From Gammaproteobacteria bacterium (lineage in GTDB: Bacteria > Pseudomonadota > Gammaproteobacteria > Pseudomonadales > Pseudohongiellaceae): a DNA stretch of 64,000 nt. Positions 1-7,062 of this stretch are shown in pieces (position 1 is the first letter of the stretch; each line of letters begins with the position of its first letter). The position numbers and the translations under genes are program-made. The notes under the pieces are model-generated. The model did not search any database, was not told where the DNA came from, and saw nothing but the letters and a program-made list of their open reading frames with translations. The stretch covers positions 62,001 to 126,000 of the forward strand of contig JAHEGE010000006.1 in NCBI GenBank assembly GCA_024639905.1, read 5' to 3'.

Positions 1-700
1 GAAACAATCCGTTAATCTTGCCCACTGTGATGCGGGTTGGCGGGCGCATCATGCGGCGCATGAGATCGTCCGCCTCGATGTAAGATTCTCGGCTCGCCTT
101 GGGTATGCCGTCATCGACAACCTTGGTGCGGAGCACTAAGGGCTCGCCAACACGCACTGTGCGAATATCATCTCCCTGAACCTCTACTGCAGGCTTTACA
201 TTCGCTCGGGATTCGGGGCTGCTGGTGCCCGCGCCGAGTGAGCCTGTTTCAGAGGCGATAACAATGTTGTCGACCTGATAGTCGGGCTTAAGCGTGGCAT
301 AGGCCTTACGCTCGACACCATTGACCTTCAAGGTCCAAACCAGCTCACGGTCACCCCAGTCTGCCGGTACGTTAACCTCGAAGTTGAAGCGATTGCGCCG
401 GGGGAGGAAATGCGTTGGTTGCCCCCTATCGGCCTCACCGGGGGAGAAGAAGTTGTCGTCACCGACTGCAACGTCAGGCTCTTCCAGCCAGTTCTCGTTC
501 ATATAGCCGAACATGAAACTGAACGTACCATCAGGATTCGGTCGCCAGCCTTCATAAGCAGGCTCGATATGCTGGCCTTTCTGGTAGCTAGTTTGCGCTG
601 AGGCAGGAGAGGAGAGGGTGGTCAATAAAGGGGTAAAGCTGAGTGCAAGAGCGAGCAGGGCCGAGGCCCTGCTTGTCATGCTACGTGAGTTAACAGCCAT
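1..700 (-). CDS. Secreted protein of unknown function (C-terminus beyond window)
   Basis: The frame is open from an ATG at 700 to the left edge of the window, giving 233 codons without a stop. The N-terminus looks like a Sec signal peptide: a short basic start, a leucine/alanine-rich core, then a likely cleavage after ASAQ near residue 38. The mature part contains GWRPNPDGTFSFMFGYMN and NENWLEEPDVAVG, rich in aromatic residues and proline, without cysteine pairs or a catalytic motif that I recognise. It starts 32 bp after the stop of the cytochrome/copper fusion gene on the same strand, so the two are probably co-transcribed. A GAGGAA stretch lies about 11 nt upstream of the ATG. Function unknown. 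Confidence 0.75.
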   Translation of the reverse strand, partial: MAVNSRSMTSRASALLALALSFTPLLTTLSSPASAQTSYQKGQHIEPAYEGWRPNPDGTFSFMFGYMNENWLEEPDVAVGDDNFFSPGEADRGQPTHFLPRRNRFNFEVNVPADWGDRELVWTLKVNGVERKAYATLKPDYQVDNIVIASETGSLGAGTSSPESRANVKPAVEVQGDDIRTVRVGEPLVLRTKVVDDGIPKASRESYIEADDLMRRMMRPPTRITVGKINGLF

Positions 701-732
701 CTTATCTTGTCTTCCTCAAGTAGTGTGTCGGT

Positions 733-2166
733 TTAGTTCGATGCGACCGAATTGCCTGTAGCAGTATCGTCTTTGTCAGCGATCGGTGCCACGATAGGTG
801 CGAGGCACAGAGGGCAGCCGATCACGTGATCATTAGGTCCGAGATTCAGGACCTGACGACGCTCTTCCATTGCTTCGTGGAATTGGTCGTCGGTTAGCGT
901 CACGCGGATGCCGAGGTCGATGAACATATTGGTTACCGAGCGGTTGCCCGAGCCTTGCCAGTTGCGCGGATCAGGCACGTTAGGGTTAGTGTCAGTGTTG
1001 TTCATGTAACCGACTATATGCAGGATCGTGCCTTTAGGCAGAATCGGTGCAGCGTGGTCTGCATACGGATAGCCGCGCACCCAGTTGTGGTCGTAGCCCA
1101 CGCAGGACAGCGTCTCAATCGTATAGCCCCAGATCGCCTCTAGACACATGCGCTCGCCAGGGGCGTGCAGGTGTGGCTCAAAGCTGATGATCTTGGTGTG
1201 ATTCTCGAGGACAGTGTAAGCGTGAAGCTCTTGATCCTTGGCGTTGCCTTGAATGCTGATGTCCACGCCATTGCCTAGGCCGATGAAAGCGTTCTGGTAC
1301 TTAGGCTTGTAGTCTTTGTCGTGGAAGCGGAAACCGACTTCGAGGTGGCCTGTAGTGTCGCGGCCATTCGAGTGCAGGTGAACCGAATCGGAAACGATTG
1401 CAGAGCCGGCTTTAAGAAGGCGACCAGCATCTTCGTCGAAGATGTCGGCGTTGCGGCCTACTTCGTGCACTGGCCAAGGGATGGAGAAGCCGGGAGCGCG
1501 CTCGCCGTTCTCATCGAGCATGGCGGTGCCCCAGATCATGTGATGGAAAATGTAGCGTCCGCCCACAGTGCCGGAATCGGCAGTGTTGTCGACGTCATTC
1601 ACTTCCACAACCTCAACCGACTTCACGTAACGGTCTTCTTCGAGGCCCGTAGGGATGTAGTCGATCTCGCCCCACCAGTCTGGCGTGCCTGCGAGCTTGG
1701 TGACGTCGTTCATAACAACCACGAGATCTGGTTTGCCTGCTTTCCACTTGAGGCTGTCGTCGAACACCATCTGCTCTGGCGCGTCCGCTACATCACCCTT
1801 AGGCGTGCCGCTACGTGCCCACGTGGAGATGGCGGCGATTTCCGCATCGCTCAGCGAGGGGTCGTCTTTGTATTCTTGGATGCCGATGTTCTTTTCCATA
1901 TACCAAGGCGGCATCGCACCTGCGCGATCGCGGAGGCCTGTCTTATACTCGATAAGGCCTGCAAAAGGAGCGACTTCCTCGTAAGTGACCAGCGGCATTG
2001 GGCCCGCGCCGCCAACTCGGTGGCAGTTCTGACAGCTGCGCTGCAGAATCGGCTCGATGTCTTTATGGAAGGTGACTTCGTCCTGCGCGAGTGCGGCACC
2101 GGCGAATGACAGCGATGCAGCAGCGGCGAGGCCACTCAGCGCGGCTTGTAGGGTGAAGTTGCGCAT
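733..2166 (-). CDS. Secreted cytochrome c / copper type II monooxygenase-like fusion protein
   Basis: This 477-residue protein begins with a signal peptide cleaved near ALAQ (residue 28). A single c-type heme motif CQNCH sits at residues 45-49, in a domain resembling those at the N-terminus of planctomycete-type secreted proteins (FHKDIEPILQRSC). The rest resembles the copper type II, ascorbate-dependent monooxygenase (PHM/DBH) fold, with histidine pairs in IFHHMIW, VHLHSNG and EPHLHAPGE as plausible copper ligands. Heme attachment would occur in the periplasm through the Ccm system, which is present at 60.6-64 kb. The substrate is unknown. It is followed closely by another secreted protein and preceded by a 185-bp gap after SURF1. 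The copper-enzyme assignment is inferred from histidine motifs and family memory. Confidence 0.75.
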   Translation of the reverse strand: MRNFTLQAALSGLAAAASLSFAGAALAQDEVTFHKDIEPILQRSCQNCHRVGGAGPMPLVTYEEVAPFAGLIEYKTGLRDRAGAMPPWYMEKNIGIQEYKDDPSLSDAEIAAISTWARSGTPKGDVADAPEQMVFDDSLKWKAGKPDLVVVMNDVTKLAGTPDWWGEIDYIPTGLEEDRYVKSVEVVEVNDVDNTADSGTVGGRYIFHHMIWGTAMLDENGERAPGFSIPWPVHEVGRNADIFDEDAGRLLKAGSAIVSDSVHLHSNGRDTTGHLEVGFRFHDKDYKPKYQNAFIGLGNGVDISIQGNAKDQELHAYTVLENHTKIISFEPHLHAPGERMCLEAIWGYTIETLSCVGYDHNWVRGYPYADHAAPILPKGTILHIVGYMNNTDTNPNVPDPRNWQGSGNRSVTNMFIDLGIRVTLTDDQFHEAMEERRQVLNLGPNDHVIGCPLCLAPIVAPIADKDDTATGNSVASN

Positions 2167-2351
2167 ATTGCGACTCCTGTTGTTTAGACTCGAGTGATTA
2201 GACTTGAGTGCTAGGGTTGATCGAATACTAGGGTGCCATACGCACGGCGCCCGTTGGTGTTACATAACTACTCGAAGATACCACTTGTCAGCAGAGCAGG
2301 GAAGCCCTCAGCGGGGTCTAGCACGTCACTTCTGGCGCTTTAAGAACCGCT

Positions 2352-3131
2352 TTAAGAGCCCCGTTCGGGGCCGCGTAGAAGCGCCCATAGGTTACTGCTA
2401 GCGAAGAGGCTTGCCGTCACTACGAGTAAGGCGAGGCAAAACCACTGCAGCGCGTAAGACAGGTTTTGATTCACATCCGCGCTGACTGCTGGCCAGTGGC
2501 GAATCATCGTTCCGGGTTGGTCGGCGGTAAGCCTGAGCTCGAAGGGAAACAGCTCTTCGCCGAATACTCGGCCGAGCACATCGAATTCGAGGTCGCGGGT
2601 GAAAATTGGCCATTGGGTCGCGTCTATTTCACTGCCGATGACCCGTGCGCCGGAGGGGGGCACGTAGATCTGTGCTTTCAGGGAAACCGGGCCTTCAACC
2701 GGCGCGGTGCGGATCTTTTCACCGGGGCGATTCACTGCACTAGTCCAGCCGCGATTGACCAGGACGAGCTCACCCGTGGCGCTGAGTCGGAATGGTGTCA
2801 CAACACCATAACCGATCTGGGTTTCGTGAAATTCCGCGAGCAGGAGTATCGTCCTGTCGTTGAGGTATTCGCCCTCTAGTGAGACATGCCGGTTCTGTAG
2901 CTCTGGATTCGCCCGGTTGAGGTGTCCTCGGGGGATGTCTTGAATGGGCTGGGCGCTGATCTGAGATTCCGCCTCCATGACCTGTTGGGCGGCGACTTTT
3001 TCCGCCGCGCGATCGAGCTGCCACAGGCCTAGCCGGCCGAGCCCAAGAATGGCGAAGAGTATGCAGGCGGCGATCGGCCAGTTTACGCGGATGGTGAAGG
3101 CGCCGAGGCTGTAGTGTTTGCTTGAAAGCAT
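2352..3131 (-). CDS. SURF1-family cytochrome c oxidase assembly protein
   Basis: The 259-residue protein has the SURF1/Shy1 layout: an N-terminal transmembrane helix (about residues 18-38) followed by LGLWQLDRAAEK, a periplasmic domain with HVSLEGEYL, LVLVNRGW and YALQW, and a C-terminal transmembrane helix (about 225-247). SURF1 proteins help insert heme a or otherwise assemble aa3-type cytochrome oxidase. No cox genes lie in this window, so the gene is detached from the oxidase operon where it is often found. It lies 45 bp downstream of the M20 peptidase gene in the same direction. Confidence 0.88.
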   Translation of the reverse strand: MLSSKHYSLGAFTIRVNWPIAACILFAILGLGRLGLWQLDRAAEKVAAQQVMEAESQISAQPIQDIPRGHLNRANPELQNRHVSLEGEYLNDRTILLLAEFHETQIGYGVVTPFRLSATGELVLVNRGWTSAVNRPGEKIRTAPVEGPVSLKAQIYVPPSGARVIGSEIDATQWPIFTRDLEFDVLGRVFGEELFPFELRLTADQPGTMIRHWPAVSADVNQNLSYALQWFCLALLVVTASLFASSNLWALLRGPERGS

Positions 3132-3176
3132 TATTAAACCTTTAAAACAGTAGCTTGCAGATGAATCTTTAAGTAA

Positions 3177-4574
3177 TTAAAGCTTTGGCAAAAGCGCCTC
3201 TGAAGTGCCTTGAATGCCGGCAAGACTTAGGATTAACAGGAAAGAAGCCTGCGGCCCAAGCTGCGAATTCGTCGGGACAAACCATTCGTCTGGCGAGTGG
3301 GCGCCACCGCCATCGCCGCCACCATCTATCGTGATGGCGGGTATGTCTAGCGACATTGGCACGTTCGAATCCGTACTTGAGATGCTTAATCCCCTAAAAC
3401 CTATGCCGAGCTCCTCGAATGCCAATGTGGTGAGCTGGATTAATGGGCTAGAAGGATCGGTGCGGCCTACTGGGCGATCACCAATGAGCACGAAGTCGAC
3501 GCTAATCTCACCGCGGTTCCAGCGCGCATTTTCCTCAGCTACGGCCTCTAGCGCGGCGTCTTTGGCTTTTTGCTCGAGGATAGCGAGCTGATTCCGGTCG
3601 TTCGAGCGCATGTCGATAGCGAATACGGCGTCAGCTGCAATCGAGTTTACTGAGGTGCCACCAGCGACTGTGCCAACGGTGAAGGTTGTCTTGGGATCGC
3701 TGGGTGTCTCTAGGTCGCCGATCTTAGCGATAGCCCGGCCCATAGCGTGGATGGCGCTAGCGAGGCCGAATGCCCCAAACGAATGTCCGCCCGGGCCTTT
3801 AAATTGGAATTCGAAACGACGGCTGCCCGTGCCGCCGTTCGTAATGCGACCGAGACGAACACCATCGATGGAAATAAAGCCGTCGATGCCAGGATGGTCG
3901 CGGAAAATAGCCTTAATGCCGCGCAAATCCCCCCGGCCCTCTTCGCCCACATTGCCGGCGAACATGATATCCGCCTCGGTTTCTATGCCGCTGTCATTAA
4001 GCACGTCGATAACCGACAGCATAGCGGCAAGGCCACGGGTGTCGTCACCTATGCCCGGCGCGTAGAAGCGGCCGTTGCGCTCACGCACGGTGGTGTCTAC
4101 GCCTTCTGGGAAGACCGTGTCGAGGTGTGCCGCGATGAGCAGCAGCGGGCCGTTACCCGAGCCCTTACGCACGCCAATGGCATTGCCCTCAGCATCAATA
4201 TAGGCATCGCTCAATCCTCGCTGTTTGAGCTGTTCGAGGAAATACGCCGCGCGGCGCTCTTCTTTAAAGGGCGGCGCAGGGATCTCGGTCAGCCGAAACT
4301 GCTCTTGGATCGCCTCGGGTTCGCGTAACGCTATTTCCGTTAAGGCTTCTGTCACGCGCGGATCATCGAGCACGCGCTCGAATCCTGCGCGCACGTTGTC
4401 ATCTATGATGACGGTGGAATCTTGAGCAAACACTGAGCAAGACAGCGCCAAGAAGGGCGTCGTGAGCGCTGCGATGGCACGGATGCTTCGCAGGCCTGCT
4501 ATGAAGGTGGAGAGTGTGAACTGAATACGCTGCATAGTTTGTCTCTGAGGGGAGGCGACGCTGACGGATGCCAA
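3177..4574 (-). CDS. Secreted M20-family zinc peptidase
   Basis: This is an exopeptidase/deacylase-type metallopeptidase. Metal-site motifs are visible: AAHLDTV (His150), GIGDDTRG (Asp177), GNVGEEG (Glu211/212) and a C-terminal GGGDGGGAHSPDEW histidine. The dimerisation-type stretch FKGPGGHSFG lies between them. A hydrophobic N-terminus ending in SCSVFAQD indicates export. Two starts are possible: a TTG at 4574 with AGAGG 5 nt upstream, or ATG at 4535 (residue 14), which gives a tidier signal peptide. Substrate specificity cannot be read from the sequence. It follows the CDP-alcohol phosphatidyltransferase by 40 bp. Confidence 0.85.
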   Translation of the reverse strand: MASVSVASPQRQTMQRIQFTLSTFIAGLRSIRAIAALTTPFLALSCSVFAQDSTVIIDDNVRAGFERVLDDPRVTEALTEIALREPEAIQEQFRLTEIPAPPFKEERRAAYFLEQLKQRGLSDAYIDAEGNAIGVRKGSGNGPLLLIAAHLDTVFPEGVDTTVRERNGRFYAPGIGDDTRGLAAMLSVIDVLNDSGIETEADIMFAGNVGEEGRGDLRGIKAIFRDHPGIDGFISIDGVRLGRITNGGTGSRRFEFQFKGPGGHSFGAFGLASAIHAMGRAIAKIGDLETPSDPKTTFTVGTVAGGTSVNSIAADAVFAIDMRSNDRNQLAILEQKAKDAALEAVAEENARWNRGEISVDFVLIGDRPVGRTDPSSPLIQLTTLAFEELGIGFRGLSISSTDSNVPMSLDIPAITIDGGGDGGGAHSPDEWFVPTNSQLGPQASFLLILSLAGIQGTSEALLPKL

Positions 4575-4614
4575 TATTGCCTCTCATTCCGCAGGGATAC
4601 AATCGCCGCGGTGT

Positions 4615-5184
4615 TTAGCCATGCGATGGTTGGCGTGGTGCGAGGGCGCGATCAGCGATTGAGGCGAGGGTGCTGAAGGTAAGGAGCCAGATTATTCCGA
4701 TGCCCAACTGGCCCGTTATCGCGGTGATCGTGTTTCCCAATTCATTTGACGCCGAGAGGGTAGAAGAGGCGGTAAAAGACGCGGCAAAAAGGAAAAGAGG
4801 AACGAAATAGAACACGCCGTTCCAGCGCCCTAATACGCTCATGCGTAAGCTTTTTTGCCGATGCAGAAGATAAGAGTCCAAGACGTATTGAGTGAAGGCT
4901 ACAGCGATGAGTGCCGGTAGCAGCGCCGAGATGACGCCTGCGTAGGCGAGCGCCGCTAGCGCACTGGTGACGAATAAAAAGTCTGTCGCATGGTCGAAGA
5001 GCATGCCCCGAGCTGAGGCCGTGCCGAAGTGGCGCGCTGCTCGCCCATCGGCCATGTCGGTCGCCACAGCCAAGGCAAGCAGGCCCAGCAAGGCCACTGC
5101 CGAGAGTGAGCCAGGAACGGCGAAGGCGAGGGCGACTGGCAAGACGAGCGCCAGTCGCAATCCCGTGAGGAGGTTGGCGAGCAT
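4615..5184 (-). CDS. CDP-alcohol phosphatidyltransferase family protein
   Basis: An integral membrane enzyme of 189 residues carrying the complete family signature D-x2-D-G-x2-A-R-x8-G-x3-D-x3-D, seen as DMADGRAAR followed by G, D and D at the right spacing (residues about 43-70). The aspartates bind the divalent metal that activates the CDP-linked donor; the acceptor alcohol (glycerol-3-phosphate, inositol phosphate, serine or another) cannot be told. About six hydrophobic segments follow. Its ATG overlaps the stop of the upstream gene (TAATG), so the two are translationally coupled. Its position after the UPF0104-like membrane protein suggests a joint lipid-related function. Confidence 0.88.
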   Translation of the reverse strand: MLANLLTGLRLALVLPVALAFAVPGSLSAVALLGLLALAVATDMADGRAARHFGTASARGMLFDHATDFLFVTSALAALAYAGVISALLPALIAVAFTQYVLDSYLLHRQKSLRMSVLGRWNGVFYFVPLFLFAASFTASSTLSASNELGNTITAITGQLGIGIIWLLTFSTLASIADRALAPRQPSHG

Positions 5185-6164
5185 TAGCCGAACAGGTCTT
5201 TCTGGGCGCGGCGCCAGAACAGCAAGCCTATCGCGGCGTTAAACAGAATGAAGAAATTGTGCTGCACGAAACCAAATGCCGCGAGTTGGCCTTCGTTCTC
5301 CGGAAAGAGGAAAACCCAGAAGGTAATCGCGCCGGCGCGCATTGGCGTTGGCGCGGCGGCGGCGAAGAAGATAACCGGTAGCAAAGGCAGCAGCGTCATA
5401 ATCGATACGTCTACACCAAACAGGTTGAGAGCGATAGTGTAAACGACGATTGCGGCGATAAGTGCCGGTGAGCGCAGCAGGAAAAAGCCGAGATAGTGGC
5501 TAGGTTTCGCAGAGCGGAATGCGTGAAATAGGCGGCGATCGCGAAACGTGTTGTTGGGTAAAATCGCGCCGCGAAAATACGCTATCCACAGAACCAAGAA
5601 GATCGCCGCACCACTTGCTAAGTAAGGAATCAACGCAAACTCTGCCGGCAACGACTCGCCGCCAACGCTGTAGCCTATGGTTGCCCAGACGAGTAGGTAA
5701 AAGACCTCGCAGAACATAATAAAAATCATCACCGAACCGACTTCCCAGCTGGGGATTTCATGACGCTTATTGAGATAAAACGCCATTGCTCCTTTGCCAA
5801 TCTGCTCGTTGAAGATGGAGATGATATAGGCGCTCGCTCGCACCGGCGCAATGTCTTTGTATTTAATGTCCGAGATAAACCAATTAAGCGCCTTGGTGAC
5901 CACAAGGGTGTCTATCGCGAAATAGAAGAGGGAATAACACACCATAAGTCCCAGCCACGGCACCCAGTCTACAGCGGCGAAAACCTGTGTCATGTAGGCA
6001 GAGAGCTCGAGCCCTTCGCGCGCTGCGGCACCGTTGAGTCGCGTATAGAGATAGTAGAAACAGAGCGCAGTGATGCCTAGGAATATGATCCTGCCTATGC
6101 CGGCTTTTTTCTTTGTCGGGGGTGTTGGTTCGTCGGCCGTCGTGACGTGTGGCGTGTCGCTCAT
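5184..6164 (-). CDS. UPF0104 / lysylphosphatidylglycerol synthase-like membrane protein
   Basis: This 326-residue protein has a short polar N-terminus rich in Lys and Thr followed by about eight transmembrane segments. The stretch AYIISIFNEQIGKGAMAFYL resembles the conserved region of the LPG-synthase transmembrane (UPF0104, YbhN-like) family, which includes transporters/flippases and the membrane half of MprF. No soluble aminoacyl-transfer domain is attached. The stop codon overlaps the start of the CDP-alcohol phosphatidyltransferase, and the start is 4 nt after the SDR stop. Family assignment is by general resemblance; transport or lipid binding is inference. Confidence 0.6.
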   Translation of the reverse strand: MSDTPHVTTADEPTPPTKKKAGIGRIIFLGITALCFYYLYTRLNGAAAREGLELSAYMTQVFAAVDWVPWLGLMVCYSLFYFAIDTLVVTKALNWFISDIKYKDIAPVRASAYIISIFNEQIGKGAMAFYLNKRHEIPSWEVGSVMIFIMFCEVFYLLVWATIGYSVGGESLPAEFALIPYLASGAAIFLVLWIAYFRGAILPNNTFRDRRLFHAFRSAKPSHYLGFFLLRSPALIAAIVVYTIALNLFGVDVSIMTLLPLLPVIFFAAAAPTPMRAGAITFWVFLFPENEGQLAAFGFVQHNFFILFNAAIGLLFWRRAQKDLFG

Positions 6165-6168
6165 GCGC

Positions 6169-7062
6169 TCAGTGCTCCAGTATTTTTTCTAAGGTGTTGT
6201 TGAGAGGCGTCAGAGTCACGCCCAGTTCAGCATGGGCGTTGTGCTCGACGACTTCGTCCTGTGTGATGACATCGATAACCGTTGGGGTGAAACCGCCGCC
6301 ACGTAGCGTGCTGGTGATCCCCGCCATCAGTTTGGTAAACCCGATGGGAATTGAACCAACCGTGAGCGTGGTGTGGGGGTCGATCATGCGCGCGGTTTTA
6401 GTAATTAAGTCACAATAGGCTATAGCTTCAGGCCCGACGAGTTCGTAATTGGCACAGCCCGGAGTCTGTTTTTCACAGGCATTGAAAATGGCGCTGTTGA
6501 GATCGTCTATATCCAATGGCCGCATGCGGTAATGTCCGCCACCTAAGGCCTTGGCTTTCGGGTTCTTTGCCGCTGCGACCAGTGCGCTGGCTCCGGCGGT
6601 GCCCGGACCGAGTAAGATCGGGGTGCGGATGATGGTGGCGCTTAAGCCCGAGGCTGCAACGATTGCTTCCGCCTCGCCCTTCGAGCGGAAATAGGCGTTA
6701 GGCGATGCCGCATCCGCGCCTACCACCGAGATGAACACGAAGTGCTTTGCGTCGATTGCCTTTGCGGCATCAACCACTGCGCGTGTGGCGTCTACATTCG
6801 CGTCACGGTATTTCGTTTGTTTCCCTTCTATCAAGATGCCAGCGAGGTGCACGACACAGTCTGCGCCTGTGAGCGAGGTAGCAAGCGCGGCTGTATCGGA
6901 GTAGCTAATGCAGCGGCCCTCAATCTGCTCGGATTTAGGCAGTGCCTCTAAAGCGCTAGGAGAGCGGACGCCTGCGATGAAAGACAGCGCTGGTTGACTC
7001 GCGGCTTGGGCGAGGAGGTTAGTGCCGACACTGCTGTTGGCGCCGGTGAGTGCAATCTTCAT
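6169..7062 (-). CDS. Atypical short-chain dehydrogenase (NmrA/NDUFA9-like NAD(P)-binding protein)
   Basis: The 297-residue protein begins with a Rossmann dinucleotide-binding motif, MKIALTGANSSVG, then DCVVHLAGI and a long C-terminal part lacking the classical YxxxK catalytic pair. This is typical of atypical extended SDRs that act as isomerases, reductases or NAD(P) sensors. The ATG overlaps the fbiC stop codon (ATGA), so it is translated together with FO synthase. It could be an oxidoreductase linked to deazaflavin chemistry, but nothing in the sequence proves that. Confidence 0.75.
   Translation of the reverse strand: MKIALTGANSSVGTNLLAQAASQPALSFIAGVRSPSALEALPKSEQIEGRCISYSDTAALATSLTGADCVVHLAGILIEGKQTKYRDANVDATRAVVDAAKAIDAKHFVFISVVGADAASPNAYFRSKGEAEAIVAASGLSATIIRTPILLGPGTAGASALVAAAKNPKAKALGGGHYRMRPLDIDDLNSAIFNACEKQTPGCANYELVGPEAIAYCDLITKTARMIDPHTTLTVGSIPIGFTKLMAGITSTLRGGGFTPTVIDVITQDEVVEHNAHAELGVTLTPLNNTLEKILEH

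Noticed and set aside
1321-2109. 262-codon plus-strand frame opposite the cytochrome/copper fusion gene
   Set aside because: The opposite strand carries a signal peptide, heme motif and copper-type histidines; the plus-strand translation has no recognisable features.
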